In this document: positions 44,761-54,368 of the stretch, in pieces
How positions within the stretch are numbered: position 1 is the first letter of the stretch
Layout: each line of letters starts with the position of its first letter
NCBI RefSeq assembly: GCF_010211755.1
Contig: NZ_PDWR01000006.1
Coordinates: forward strand, 62,001-126,000
Source: Pseudoxanthomonas sangjuensis
GTDB taxonomy: Bacteria > Pseudomonadota > Gammaproteobacteria > Xanthomonadales > Xanthomonadaceae
Direction of reading: 5' to 3'
Length of the DNA stretch: 64,000 nt
The notes under the pieces: model-generated
The model's input: the letters and a program-made list of their open reading frames with translations, nothing else
The model's database searches: none
What the model was told of the DNA's origin: nothing
Made by a program: the position numbers and the translations under genes

Positions 44761-47676
44761 GTGCAAAACGAATATGCGAAAACGGCGTTGTCGCGCGCGC
44801 TGGGTCTGGTCTTGCTGGGCATGGCCAGCGGTACGGCCTTCGCGCAAACCGCGGAACCGGCCGCTGCGCCGGCGACGCAGGCCGACCCGGCACAGACCGA
44901 GCAGGCGCAGGCGACCGAGCAGAAGGTGACCGAACTCGACCGCGTGATTGCTACCGGTTACCGGCAGAGCCTGCAGTTCTCGACCGAAGCCAAGCGCGAG
45001 GCGACCGGCTTCACCGACTCGATCTTCGCCGAGGACATCGGCAAGTTCCCCGACACCAACATCGCCGAGTCGCTGACCCGCATCCCGGGCATCCAGCTGG
45101 ACCGCGACGTCAACGGCGAAGGCCTGAACATCGGCATCCGCGGCCTGCCGCAGAGCTTCACCAAGACCCTGATCAACGGCGGCGAGGCGGCCACCGCCTC
45201 GATCGGCCTCAACCGCGGCAACCAGAACCGCGAGCTCGACCTGAACCTGTTCCCGACCGAATTCTTCAACAAGCTGACCGTGTACAAGTCGCCGCAGGCC
45301 AGCCTGCCCGAAGGCGGCATCTCCGGCGTGGTCGACATGCGCAACGTGCGCCCGTTCGACAACCCCGGCCAGCACCTCAACTACACCGCGCAGCTCGACT
45401 ACAACAGCATCGGCAAGGACGTGAACCCGCGCGGTTCGCTGATCTGGAGCTGGACCAACGACGCGGGCACCTTCGGCGCCCTGGCCGGCGTGTCCTCGGT
45501 ACGCAGCACGATCTCGGTGCAGGGCTGGGAGTCGATCGGCTGGATGAACCCCGGCCTCAACTACCAGCAGTGCGGCATCGCCGCGCCCGAAGGCGTCGAC
45601 CCGCTGACCACGCGCCCGGCCGAATGCAACCCCGGTGGCGGCGGCAGCCTGCAGATGCCCGATACCGTGCCCGGCACCGACGATCCGCTGGACGCGGCCT
45701 ACCTGCTGGCGCAGAACCCGGGCCTGAGCATCGACCAGATCACCGAAGCGCTGTTCCCGCGCCTGGGCCGTCCCGTCGACATGGCCGGCGACCGCAACCG
45801 CGACGCCTTCATCGGTTCGCTCGAATGGCGCCCGAACGAGGACATGCACTTCTACCTCGACACCTCGTACGTCAAGGCGACCTACGAGAACGACCGCGTC
45901 GACATGAACCTGGTCGGCCGCACCTTCGGCCCGGTCGGCTTCATCCCGACGAACATGCAGCTGGACGCGAACAACGTGGTCACCAGCGCCACCCTGCTCA
46001 ACGCCCAGTTCTTCCTCGAGGCGCGCCCGTACCGCGACGAAGTGCAGTACTGGAACTTCGGCCCGGGCGCGACCTTCTGGTTCGGCGAGAACGACGACAT
46101 CAAGCTGGACATCTCCGGCAACTGGAGCCGCAGCTGGTTCTTCCGCGAGTCGCCGACCATCCTGGTGACCTCGCCGCGGACCACGCTCGAGTACACCAAC
46201 AACGGCCAGCCCGCCTGGACCACCGGTGGCCTGGACCTCAACGACCCGAACGCCGGCTGGAGCTTCGACGGCGGCCGCGTCAACCTGAACAACGAGAAGC
46301 GCGTGACCGAGGCCGGCCGCATCAAGGCCGACCTGCAGTTCGGCGAAGACCGGCGCAACGTCAAGGTCGGCGCGTCGCTGGACAAGTTCCACCGCACCAT
46401 CGTCGGCTTCGACAACAGCGCGGCGTGGCAGGCCAACGTGTTTTCGCTGATCAACGCCGGCAACCTGCCGCAGTACCTGCGCCCCGGCCCGCTCGGCTTC
46501 ATCACCGCCGACTTCGCCGCGTTCATGGACGCGACCGATTACCAGACCTACTTCGACAACGCGCCGGAATCCAACACCTCGCAGTCGGTCGGCGCGGCCT
46601 CGGGCGGCGTGGACGAGAGGAACTTCGCCGCCTACGTCGAATTCAACGGCGAGGCCGAGGTCTGGAACCGCAACCTGCGCTTCAACGGCGGCGTGCGCTA
46701 CATCGACACCGACCAGGACATCAGCGGCCCGGTCACCCTGGGCGCGGTGCGCGAATGGCAGACGCTGTCGAGCAGTTACGACGAGTGGCTGCCGTCGTTC
46801 AACGCGGCGTGGGACGTGGCCGAAAACTGGGTGCTGCGCCTGGCCAGTTCGCGCACGCTGACCCGCCCGAACCCGCGCTCGATGCTGCCGGCCACGACCT
46901 TCTCCGATCCGTCGGCCGAGATCGCCGACCAGGGCAACCCGAACCTGGCGCCGTACCTGTCCACCAACTTCGACCTGGGCCTGGAGTGGTACACCGGCGA
47001 CGAAGGCATGGTGGCGCTGAGCATGTTCAACAAGCGCGTATCCGGCTACACCTTCCAGGGCATCAACGTCATCCCGTTCCGCAACCTGGGCATCCCGCTG
47101 GAAGCGTTGTCCGCGAACCAGCTGTCGGCGCTGAACGCCAACGGTGGCCTCGACGCGCCGATCAACGTGCGCCAGCAGGTCAACGCCGACGCCACCCTGG
47201 ACATCCAGGGCTGGGAGTTCATCTGGGTGCAGCCGCTGGACTTCGTGTTCGAAGGCCTGGGCTTCATGGCCAACTACACCGACATCGACCTGGAGCCGGT
47301 GGGCCAGGAAGCCGACCAGCTGGCCGGCAACCTGTTCGGCATCTCGCCGACCATGTGGAACGCCACCGCCTACTGGGAGAACGACGTCGCCTCGGTGCGC
47401 CTGTCGTACAACTGGGTGGAAGGCTCGGCGCAGCGCGCGCTCGGCAACAACGAAGGCGGCCTCAACTACGCGCAGTACTTCGGCAAGGACCGCGGCCAGC
47501 TGGACTTCTCGGCCAGCTACACGCTTGCCGGCCTGCCCAGCAAGCCGCAACTGACCTTCAACGTGGTGAACGTCACCAACGAGGAACTGCGCAACTACCT
47601 GGCGTTCCCGAACGTCCCGGGCGAGGTGTACAACCCCGGGCGCACGTTCCTGCTCGGCATCCGCGGTACGTTCTGA
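44761..47676 (+). CDS. TonB-dependent receptor, probable xylo-oligosaccharide importer
   Basis: 971 residues. The GTG start at 44761 follows GGAGGGGAG and yields a clean signal peptide (to about residue 29, AFAQ); in-frame ATGs upstream would place over forty odd residues ahead of it. A Pro/Gln/Ala linker leads to the plug (DIGKFPDTNIAESLTRIPGIQLDRDVNGEG) and a 22-strand-type barrel ending in FLLGIRGTF. The NIAESL/GIQLDRD form is typical of the large carbohydrate-linked receptors of Xanthomonadaceae. The operator and neighbours indicate xylan oligosaccharides as substrate. A hairpin without T-run follows at 47718-47750. Confidence 0.92.
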   Translation: MQNEYAKTALSRALGLVLLGMASGTAFAQTAEPAAAPATQADPAQTEQAQATEQKVTELDRVIATGYRQSLQFSTEAKREATGFTDSIFAEDIGKFPDTNIAESLTRIPGIQLDRDVNGEGLNIGIRGLPQSFTKTLINGGEAATASIGLNRGNQNRELDLNLFPTEFFNKLTVYKSPQASLPEGGISGVVDMRNVRPFDNPGQHLNYTAQLDYNSIGKDVNPRGSLIWSWTNDAGTFGALAGVSSVRSTISVQGWESIGWMNPGLNYQQCGIAAPEGVDPLTTRPAECNPGGGGSLQMPDTVPGTDDPLDAAYLLAQNPGLSIDQITEALFPRLGRPVDMAGDRNRDAFIGSLEWRPNEDMHFYLDTSYVKATYENDRVDMNLVGRTFGPVGFIPTNMQLDANNVVTSATLLNAQFFLEARPYRDEVQYWNFGPGATFWFGENDDIKLDISGNWSRSWFFRESPTILVTSPRTTLEYTNNGQPAWTTGGLDLNDPNAGWSFDGGRVNLNNEKRVTEAGRIKADLQFGEDRRNVKVGASLDKFHRTIVGFDNSAAWQANVFSLINAGNLPQYLRPGPLGFITADFAAFMDATDYQTYFDNAPESNTSQSVGAASGGVDERNFAAYVEFNGEAEVWNRNLRFNGGVRYIDTDQDISGPVTLGAVREWQTLSSSYDEWLPSFNAAWDVAENWVLRLASSRTLTRPNPRSMLPATTFSDPSAEIADQGNPNLAPYLSTNFDLGLEWYTGDEGMVALSMFNKRVSGYTFQGINVIPFRNLGIPLEALSANQLSALNANGGLDAPINVRQQVNADATLDIQGWEFIWVQPLDFVFEGLGFMANYTDIDLEPVGQEADQLAGNLFGISPTMWNATAYWENDVASVRLSYNWVEGSAQRALGNNEGGLNYAQYFGKDRGQLDFSASYTLAGLPSKPQLTFNVVNVTNEELRNYLAFPNVPGEVYNPGRTFLLGIRGTF

Positions 47677-47717
47677 TGCCTGCCGCCACGCAATAGTCCC
47701 TCCCGGGGAACGGCAGC

Positions 47718-47750
47718 GGCCCGCTCCGGCGCGAAAACGCCGGGCGGGCC
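47718..47750 (+). terminator. Hairpin after the TonB receptor gene
   Basis: GGCCCGC/GCGGGCC and CGGCG/CGCCG stems enclose CGAAAA. It is strong but lacks a T-run, so it may stabilise the receptor transcript's end rather than stop transcription into the GPH gene. Confidence 0.4.
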
Positions 47751-47826
47751 GCACCGTATCCGCCGGCGCGGCGGATGCATCGCCGATAATCCGGAAAATT
47801 CCACCACCAGCAAGCAAACGGCGGCC

Positions 47827-49302
47827 ATGAGCAACAACCCCGAAATCCTCTCGGTCAGGGAAAAGGTCGGCTACAGCCTCGGCGACCTCGCCGCCAACCT
47901 GATCTTCCAGACCCTGGTCAGCTTCCTCGCTTTCTTCTACACCGACGTCTACCGCATCCCGGCCGATACCGCGGGCACGGTGATCTTCACCGGCGGCCTG
48001 CTCGGCGCCTTCGTGTTCACCCCGATGATGGGCCTGATCGCCGATCGCACGCGCACGCGCTGGGGCAAGTTCCGGCCATGGATCCTGTGGACGGCGGTGC
48101 CGTTCGGCGCGATCGCGTTGCTGGCGTTCAGCACCCCGGACCTGGGCGAACAGGGCAAGGTGTTCTACGCGCTGGCCACCTACACCCTGCTGGTGCTGGT
48201 GTACGCAGCCAACAACCTGCCGTATTCGGCGCTGTCGGGCGTGATCACCGGCAACATGGCCGAGCGCAACAGCATGTCGTCCTACCGCTTCGTCGCGGTG
48301 ATGGTTGCGCAGTTCGTGATCCAGGTGCTGTTGCTGCCGCTGGTGCTGATCCTGGGCGGCGGCGACAAGGTGCAGGGCTTCCACAACACGATGATGCTGT
48401 TCGCCGTCGTCGGCACCGTGTTCTTCCTGATCACCTTCTTCACCACGAAGGAGCGCATCGTCCCGACGGTGGAGCAGAAGTCCAGCGTGCGCCAGGACCT
48501 GGCCGACCTGACCCGCAACCTGCCGTGGATGCTGATGCTGCTGGCCACCGTGCTGGTGTTCATCAACCTGGCGTTGAAGGGCGGCATGTACGTGTACTAC
48601 TTCAAGTACTACATGGATGCCGACAGCCTGGCGCGGTTCCTCGATGGCATCGGTTTCAACGCCTTCATCGCCGGCCTGAATTCGCTGCTGACCGGCATCG
48701 GCCTGACCGAATTCCAGTGGCCGAAGGACGCGCCGACCTCGGCCTTCAGCCTGTTCAGCGCCTGCGGCATCATCTGCATGATCATCGGCATCGGCTTCTC
48801 GAAGAGGCTCGCCGACCGTTACGGCAAGCGCGACGTGTTCGGCGGCGCGCTGTTCGTGTCCACGCTGTGCCTGCTGGCGTTCTGGTTCTTCCCGCCGACC
48901 GGCGTGGGCAGCGTGATCATGGCCTACATCCTGCATGGCTTCTTCTACGGCATCACCGTGCCGCTGCTGTGGGCGATGGTCGCCGACGTGGCCGACTGGT
49001 CGGAGTGGAAGAACCACCGCCGCGCCACCGCGATCACCTTCTCGGCGATCCTGATCGGCCTGAAGTTGGGCCTGACCCTCGGCGGCTCGCTGGTGGCGAA
49101 GATCCTGGCCGCCTACGGTTACGACCCGGACCTGGCCGTGCAGTCGGCCGGCGCGGTCAACGGCATCAAGCTGGCGGTCAGCGTCTACGCGTCGATCCCG
49201 TTCCTGCTGTGCTGCGTGCTGCTGTTCTTCTACCGGATCGACAAGAAGACCGAAACGCAAATCGAGCAGGAACTGGCGGCGCGGCGCGCGGGCGCCGCGT
49301 AG
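47827..49302 (+). CDS. GPH-family symporter (glycoside-pentoside-hexuronide:cation), probable xyloside importer
   Basis: 491 residues with twelve helices. GPH hallmarks are REKVGYSLGDLAANLIFQ at the N-terminus, RTRTRWGKFRPWIL between helices 2 and 3, and ADVADWSEWKNHRRATAI in the second half. A cytoplasmic GH43 follows after 37 bp, so the cargo is most likely xylobiose or short xylo-oligosaccharides (XynP/XylP role). Inner membrane. Confidence 0.88.
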   Translation: MSNNPEILSVREKVGYSLGDLAANLIFQTLVSFLAFFYTDVYRIPADTAGTVIFTGGLLGAFVFTPMMGLIADRTRTRWGKFRPWILWTAVPFGAIALLAFSTPDLGEQGKVFYALATYTLLVLVYAANNLPYSALSGVITGNMAERNSMSSYRFVAVMVAQFVIQVLLLPLVLILGGGDKVQGFHNTMMLFAVVGTVFFLITFFTTKERIVPTVEQKSSVRQDLADLTRNLPWMLMLLATVLVFINLALKGGMYVYYFKYYMDADSLARFLDGIGFNAFIAGLNSLLTGIGLTEFQWPKDAPTSAFSLFSACGIICMIIGIGFSKRLADRYGKRDVFGGALFVSTLCLLAFWFFPPTGVGSVIMAYILHGFFYGITVPLLWAMVADVADWSEWKNHRRATAITFSAILIGLKLGLTLGGSLVAKILAAYGYDPDLAVQSAGAVNGIKLAVSVYASIPFLLCCVLLFFYRIDKKTETQIEQELAARRAGAA

Positions 49303-49339
49303 CCGCCGCAATTCCTGTCGCAAGCCCGTGAGATAGCGC

Positions 49340-50368
49340 ATGTCCGAGAAGCTCGACCCCGCCGAACTGCAGCAACTGGCCGCGAAGGCGATCTCGCCGC
49401 CGCTGGTGACGCACATCCACACCGCCGACCCGTCGGCGCACGCGTTCGAAGGCAAGGTCTACATCTACCCGTCGCACGACGTCGACGCCGGCATCCCGTT
49501 CGACGACCTCGGCAGCCACTTCGACATGCGCGATTACCACGTGTTCCGCCAGGATTCGCCGGACGCCGCAGCGGTCGATTGCGGCGTGGCGCTGCGCATC
49601 GAGGACGTGCCGTGGGCGCAGCGGCAGCTGTGGGCGCCGGACGCGGCGGCGAAGGACGGCAAGTACTACCTCTATTTCCCCGCGAAGGACCCGGGCGGCA
49701 TCTTCCGGATCGGCGTCGCGGTCGGCGAGCGCCCGGAAGGCCCGTTCGCGGCCGAGCCGGAAGCGATCCGCGGCAGCTATTCGATCGACCCGGCGGTGCT
49801 GGCCGACGACGACGGCGCGCATTACATGGTGTTCGGCGGGCTGTGGGGCGGGCAGCTGCAGAGCTATCGCGACAACGCCTACGACGCGGCGAACGCGGAA
49901 CCGGCCGACGACGAACCGGCGCTGGGCCCGCGCATCGCGAAGCTCTCCGCCGACATGAAGCAGTTCGCCGGGGCGCCGCGCGAGATTTCCATCGTCGACG
50001 AACACGGCGCGCCATTGCGCGCCGGCGACCACGCGCGGCGCTATTTCGAAGGGCCGTGGCTGCACAGGTACCGCGGCAAGTATTACCTGTCGTATTCGAC
50101 CGGCAACACGCACCTGTTGTGCTACGCCACCGCCGACGACGTGTACGGCCCGTACACCTACCAGGGCGTGATCCTGACCCCGGTGCTGGGCTGGACCACG
50201 CACCATTCCATCGTCGAATTCGGCGGCCGCTGGTGGCTGTACTACCACGACTCGCTGCTGTCCGGCGGCGTGACCCACCTGCGCAACATCAAGGTGGCGG
50301 AACTGCGCTACGACGCGGACGGCCGCATCGTCACCCTGCATCCCTACGGCGAGCCGCATGCCGGGTGA
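49340..50368 (+). CDS. gly43F: GH43 xylosidase/arabinofuranosidase, cytoplasmic
   Basis: 342 residues and no signal peptide. A single propeller domain has base D30 (HTADPSAH), modulator D150 (YSIDPAV) and acid E237 (YFEGPWLH). Small single-domain GH43 enzymes of this kind split xylobiose or arabinoxylo-oligosaccharides brought in whole. It directly follows the GPH symporter and overlaps the aldose epimerase by 11 bp. Confidence 0.9.
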   Translation: MSEKLDPAELQQLAAKAISPPLVTHIHTADPSAHAFEGKVYIYPSHDVDAGIPFDDLGSHFDMRDYHVFRQDSPDAAAVDCGVALRIEDVPWAQRQLWAPDAAAKDGKYYLYFPAKDPGGIFRIGVAVGERPEGPFAAEPEAIRGSYSIDPAVLADDDGAHYMVFGGLWGGQLQSYRDNAYDAANAEPADDEPALGPRIAKLSADMKQFAGAPREISIVDEHGAPLRAGDHARRYFEGPWLHRYRGKYYLSYSTGNTHLLCYATADDVYGPYTYQGVILTPVLGWTTHHSIVEFGGRWWLYYHDSLLSGGVTHLRNIKVAELRYDADGRIVTLHPYGEPHAG

Positions 50369-51176
50369 CGCCGCGCTGCGTCCGTTGGCGCCCGGCCCGC
50401 TGCTGCGCATCGGCAACGGAGCGCTGACGGTCGATATCGCCCCGCAGGCCGGCGGGCGCATCGCGCAGATCGCCCGCGACGACGTCGAATGGCTGGTCGG
50501 TCACGGCGACGACAACGCGGCGGCGATCGCGTGGGGCTGCTATCCGATGCTGCCGTGGGCCGGGCGCATCCGCCGCGGCGAGTTCGAGTTCCAGGGCCGG
50601 CGTTACCGGATCCCGCCGAACCTCGGCGCGCACGCCGTGCACGGGGTCGGCTTCGTCCTGCCGTGGCGGGTCGAGTCGCAGGCGCCAACGCACGTCGAAC
50701 TGTCGCTGCAACTGCCCGCCGACGAAAGCTGGCCGTTCGGCGGCAGCGCGCGGCAGCGCATCGAAGTCGAAGGCGATGCGCTGAAGCTGCAGCTGTCGCT
50801 CGCCGCCGCCGGCCGCGCGATGCCGAAGCCGGTGATCGGCTGGCATCCGTGGTTCCGCAAGCCCGGGCGCCTCGAATTCGCGCCGAAGGCCGTCTATCCG
50901 CGCGACGCCGAAGGCATCGCCACGCTGCCGCTGGCCGCGCCGCCGCCGGGGCCGTGGGACGACTGCTTCATCAACGAGCAGCCGGTGGTCCTGCACCGCG
51001 AAGGGCAAAGCCTGCGCCTGGCCTCGGGCTGCGACCATTGGGTGGTCTACGACCAACCCGCCCACGCCACCTGCGTCGAGCCGCAGAGCGGCCCGCCGGA
51101 CGCCTTCAACCTGGCCCCGGCGTCGTTGTTGCCGGGCGAGAGCGTGTCGGCGTGGTTGCGGATGGAGTGGGGTTGA
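50358..51176 (+). CDS. Aldose 1-epimerase family protein
   Basis: 272 residues of the galactose-mutarotase beta-sandwich fold: GCYPMLPWAGRIRRGEFEF with substrate-binding Arg, AHAVHGVGFVLPW (first active-site His), GWHPWF (second His), PWDDCF and a C-terminal CVEPQSGPPDAFN with the catalytic Glu. It speeds anomer interconversion of the released sugar, useful for the xylose isomerase, which prefers one anomer. It overlaps gly43F by 11 bp. Confidence 0.9.
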   Translation: MPGDAALRPLAPGPLLRIGNGALTVDIAPQAGGRIAQIARDDVEWLVGHGDDNAAAIAWGCYPMLPWAGRIRRGEFEFQGRRYRIPPNLGAHAVHGVGFVLPWRVESQAPTHVELSLQLPADESWPFGGSARQRIEVEGDALKLQLSLAAAGRAMPKPVIGWHPWFRKPGRLEFAPKAVYPRDAEGIATLPLAAPPPGPWDDCFINEQPVVLHREGQSLRLASGCDHWVVYDQPAHATCVEPQSGPPDAFNLAPASLLPGESVSAWLRMEWG

Positions 51177-51252
51177 CGCCGCAGCTGGGGATACGGCTCA
51201 GAGCTGCAATGGCATCGGTTACGATGCCCGCACCCATCTTGAAGGCAGTGCC

Positions 51253-51603
51253 ATGAGCGAATCCATTGCGGAACTGCAGGCCGCCCTGCGCCAGTTCGCC
51301 GAGGAGCGCGATTGGGACCAGTTCCATTCGCCGAAGAATCTCGCCGCCGCGCTGTCGGTCGAGGCGGCCGAACTGCTGGAGCATTTCCAGTGGCTGACCG
51401 AAGAACAAAGCCGCGACTTGCCGGGAGACAGGCGGAACGCGGTGTCGGAGGAAATCGCGGACGTCCTGCTGTACCTGCTCAGGCTATCGGATAAACTCGG
51501 CATCGACCCGGTCGATGCATCATGGCGCAAGCTGCAGATCAATGCGGCCAAGTACCCCGTCGACAAGGCGAGGGGGAGCAGCAGGAAGTATTCCGAACTC
51601 TGA
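51253..51603 (+). CDS. MazG-like nucleotide pyrophosphohydrolase
   Basis: 116 residues, a compact all-alpha NTP pyrophosphatase. The metal-binding motif is visible as E37-AA-E40-LL-E43 followed by E67-IA-D70, and the tail has the family's KY-SEL-like ending. Members hydrolyse (d)NTPs, often dCTP or modified nucleotides. It starts 76 bp after the epimerase; the nuclease-helicase gene begins 20 bp after its stop, so the two are probably one transcript. A role in defence or nucleotide-pool control is inferred. Confidence 0.85.
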   Translation: MSESIAELQAALRQFAEERDWDQFHSPKNLAAALSVEAAELLEHFQWLTEEQSRDLPGDRRNAVSEEIADVLLYLLRLSDKLGIDPVDASWRKLQINAAKYPVDKARGSSRKYSEL

Positions 51604-51623
51604 CGGGGAAACGGGGGCGCGAT

Positions 51624-53495
51624 TTGATCGTCTACCAGGGAACCAAGGCCAAGTTCCTCGACGACCACGACAATCGCGACATCGAGGACGTCATTGCAAC
51701 GCGCTACCTGCAGCGCACCGGGCGTTACGCGCCGCATGCCGAGATGCGCTCGTGGAAAGCGTCCCTGGGCGAGATGGCGAAGGTACTGCGCGACCGCGAC
51801 ATCCCCGACGACATCGGCATCGGCGTGGAGTTCGGCATCCCGCAGACGTCGAAGCGCATCGACTTCATCCTGTCCGGGTTGTCAGGCGAGGAAAAGCCGA
51901 ACCTGATCATCGTCGAACTGAAGCAGTGGTCCGAGGCCGGGCTGTCCGGCAAGGACGGCCTGATCTTCGCCCGCCGTGGCGGGACCGGGCCGGCGCAGGA
52001 AGGCGCGCATCCCTGTTACCAGGCATGGTCCTATGCCGCGTTGCTCGAAGGTTTCAACGAGGCGGTCCACGAAGGCGGCGTGGCGCTCAATCCGTGCGCC
52101 TACCTGCACAACTATGTCCGCGACGACGTCATCGACAACGGCATCTACCGGCCGTATATCGAGATGGCGCCGCTGTTCCTGAAGGGCGAAGAGGAGCGCG
52201 CCCGGCTCCGGGCCTTCATCAAGCGGCACGTCCGCAAAGGCGACAATGCCGATCTGATCTTCCGGATCGAGAATGGACGGATCAGGCCATCGAAGATGTT
52301 GGCCGACAGCATCGCCGGGATGCTGAAGGGGAACAGGGAGTTCGTGCTGGTCGACGACCAGAAGGTGGTCTTCGAAACCGCGATCGCCGCTGCGGCGAAA
52401 GCATCGGCGAAGCGGAAACAGGTCGTGATCGTCCGCGGCGGGCCCGGCACCGGGAAATCGGTCGTCGCGGTCAACCTGCTGGCCCGGTTGACGGGGCGCG
52501 GGCTGGTCAGCAAGTACGTATCGAAGAACGCCGCGCCGCGCGCGGTGTACGCGGCGAAGCTGGTTGGGTCGGAGCGGCGTTCGGTCGTATCGAACCTGTT
52601 CGTCGGATCGGGCGGGTTCATCCATGCGGATGCGGATGGATTCGATGCGCTGATCGTCGACGAGGCGCATCGCCTCAACGAGAAGTCCGGCCTCTATGGC
52701 AATCTGGGCGAGAACCAGGTCAAGGAAATCATTCACTCCGCCAAGTGCGCGATCTTCTTCGTCGACGACGACCAGATCGTCACCCTGTCCGACATCGGCC
52801 ATGCCGGCGAGATCGAGAAATGGGCGAAGCGATTCAATGCCGAGGTCACGCAGCTCGAGCTTGCCTCGCAATTCCGTTGCAACGGCTCGGACGGTTACCT
52901 CGCATGGCTGGACAACACGCTGGGCATCCGGGAAACGGCCAACGAGGATTTCGATCCCGGAGCCTTCGATTTCCGTGTCGTCGATTCGCCAGTGGAGCTG
53001 CATTCCCTGATCGCCGAAAGGAACGCGAACAACAAGGCGCGGGTCGTGGCTGGCTATTGCTGGGATTGGACCAGCAAGCGCGATCCGCGCGCATATGACA
53101 TTTCATTCCCCGAATTCGGCTATGCCAGGCGCTGGAACCTCGACAGGGATGGCAGCCTCTGGATCATGGCGCCGGACTCCATCGATGAAGTCGGCTGCAT
53201 CCACACTTGCCAGGGACTGGAACTCGACTATGTCGGCGTGATCATCGGTCCCGACCTCATTGCCCGCGACGGCGGACTGGTTACGCGTCCGGCCGCGCGC
53301 TCCAGGATGGACCGATCCATCCGCGGCTGGAAAGCGTTGGCGAAACGCGATCCGGGGTCGACCGGACTACGCGTGGACCGGATCATCCGGAATACCTACC
53401 GGACCCTGATGACCCGCGGCATGAAGGGTTGTTATGTGTACTGTACGGACGATGCGATGCGCGACCACCTCAAGGCGCGCATTTCGCCGCACTGA
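51624..53495 (+). CDS. RecB-type nuclease + DUF2075 helicase/ATPase fusion
   Basis: 623 residues. The N-terminal 200 residues show a PD-(D/E)XK core: D80 (RIDFILSG), E98-L-K100 (NLIIVELKQW) and Q133-x3-Y137 (QAWSY), the RecB-family motif. The C-terminal part is an SF1-like P-loop ATPase of the DUF2075 type with Walker A GGPGTGKS (272-279), Walker B LIVDEAHR (343-350), DDDQ (381-384), LASQFR and a late TCQGLELDYVGVII motif like helicase motif V. The TTG start at 51624 is preferred (GGGGG upstream); an earlier in-frame ATG would overlap mazG. Codon use is somewhat less GC-biased than neighbours. The context suggests a defence or repair module; the function is not established. Confidence 0.82.
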   Translation: MIVYQGTKAKFLDDHDNRDIEDVIATRYLQRTGRYAPHAEMRSWKASLGEMAKVLRDRDIPDDIGIGVEFGIPQTSKRIDFILSGLSGEEKPNLIIVELKQWSEAGLSGKDGLIFARRGGTGPAQEGAHPCYQAWSYAALLEGFNEAVHEGGVALNPCAYLHNYVRDDVIDNGIYRPYIEMAPLFLKGEEERARLRAFIKRHVRKGDNADLIFRIENGRIRPSKMLADSIAGMLKGNREFVLVDDQKVVFETAIAAAAKASAKRKQVVIVRGGPGTGKSVVAVNLLARLTGRGLVSKYVSKNAAPRAVYAAKLVGSERRSVVSNLFVGSGGFIHADADGFDALIVDEAHRLNEKSGLYGNLGENQVKEIIHSAKCAIFFVDDDQIVTLSDIGHAGEIEKWAKRFNAEVTQLELASQFRCNGSDGYLAWLDNTLGIRETANEDFDPGAFDFRVVDSPVELHSLIAERNANNKARVVAGYCWDWTSKRDPRAYDISFPEFGYARRWNLDRDGSLWIMAPDSIDEVGCIHTCQGLELDYVGVIIGPDLIARDGGLVTRPAARSRMDRSIRGWKALAKRDPGSTGLRVDRIIRNTYRTLMTRGMKGCYVYCTDDAMRDHLKARISPH

Positions 53496-53502
53496 AACGA
53501 AA

Positions 53503-53523
53503 AACCCCGCGCAGGGCGGGGTT
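53503..53523 (-). terminator. Terminator for tRNA-Met (also faces the helicase gene)
   Basis: AACCCCGC pairs with GCGGGGTT around five bases. On the minus strand it is followed by TTTCGTTT, so it mainly ends the tRNA transcript. Confidence 0.75.
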
Positions 53524-53538
53524 CTCGGTATCTTTCGC

Positions 53539-53615
53539 TGGTGGCTAGGGGCGGAATCGAACCGCCGACCTCAGCATTATGAGTGCCGCGCTCTAACCGT
53601 CTGAGCTACCTAGCC
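53539..53615 (-). tRNA. tRNA-Met (anticodon CAU)
   Basis: 77 nt including an encoded CCA. The acceptor arms GGCTAGG and CCTAGCC pair over seven bases; D-loop AGCTCAGACGGTTAGAGC, anticodon loop CTCATAA and T-arm GGTTCGATTCC are all present. An elongator-type tRNA-Met: the acceptor stem is fully paired, unlike an initiator. Confidence 0.95.
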
Positions 53616-53747
53616 GATGCGAAAGGGCGCGTATTTTCCCGGACCGGGCGCCACCGCGTCAAATTCGGCCGGTTCAGGCCGGGTAGGTTGAGCCTTTCCC
53701 CGGGCCGTGGCACAGTCGCAGCCAGTAGATTTTCAGGAGTCCGCATC

Positions 53748-54368
53748 GTGATCGATCCGGACGGCTACCGGCCCAACGTCGGTATCGTGTTGATGCGCCA
53801 GGACGGGCGGGTTTTCTGGGCGCGGCGGGTGCGCCGCGACGGCTGGCAGTTCCCGCAGGGCGGCATGAACACGGACGAGACGCCGGTCGAGGCCATGTAC
53901 CGCGAATTGCGCGAGGAAACCGGCTTGCTGCCCGAGCACGTCGAGGTGCTGGGCGCGACCCCCGGCTGGCTGCGCTACCGCCTGCCGGAGCGGGCCATCC
54001 GCCGCAACGAACGCCACGTCTGCATCGGCCAGAAGCAGGTGTGGTTCCTGCTGCGCATGGTCTGCGACGAGGCGCACCTGCGCCTGGACGTGACCGAGAC
54101 GCCGGAATTCGACCACTGGCGCTGGGTCGACTTCTGGTACCCGCTGGAGCACGTGGTCATGTTCAAGCGCGGCGTCTACGCGCGCGCGCTGTCGCACCTG
54201 GCGCCGATGGCGGCCAGCATCGCCGCGATCCAGGCCATGCCGCTGTGGCTGGGCCGCGAGCCGCGGCCGGACCCGCACCGCGCGCGCCGGCGCGGGCGCA
54301 AGCGCCCGCAGCGCCGGCAGGACGGGGCCGCCGGACAGGACGGCACGGGGCCGGACGGGAAGAATTGA
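53748..54368 (+). CDS. rppH: RNA pyrophosphohydrolase
   Basis: 206 residues. It removes pyrophosphate from 5' ends of mRNA, starting decay. The Nudix box begins [20 protein letters not shown], preceded by [11 protein letters not shown] and WQFPQGG, which are diagnostic of RppH/NudH. The GTG start (53748) has TCAGGAG upstream. A basic C-terminal tail (about 175-206, [11 protein letters not shown]) extends beyond the E. coli protein. Confidence 0.95.
   Translation: MIDPDGYRPNVGIVLMRQDGRVFWARRVRRDGWQFPQGGMNTDETPVEAMYRELREETGLLPEHVEVLGATPGWLRYRLPERAIRRNERHVCIGQKQVWFLLRMVCDEAHLRLDVTETPEFDHWRWVDFWYPLEHVVMFKRGVYARALSHLAPMAASIAAIQAMPLWLGREPRPDPHRARRRGRKRPQRRQDGAAGQDGTGPDGKN

Noticed and set aside
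44515-49455. A 1646-codon minus-strand open frame
   Set aside because: Antisense to the TonB receptor and GPH symporter; only GC-driven absence of stops.
51177-53620. An integrated element with attachment repeats at tRNA-Met
   Set aside because: No duplicate of the tRNA 3' end was found near 51.2 kb and no integrase is present; the two-gene cassette is kept as a candidate without claiming an element.
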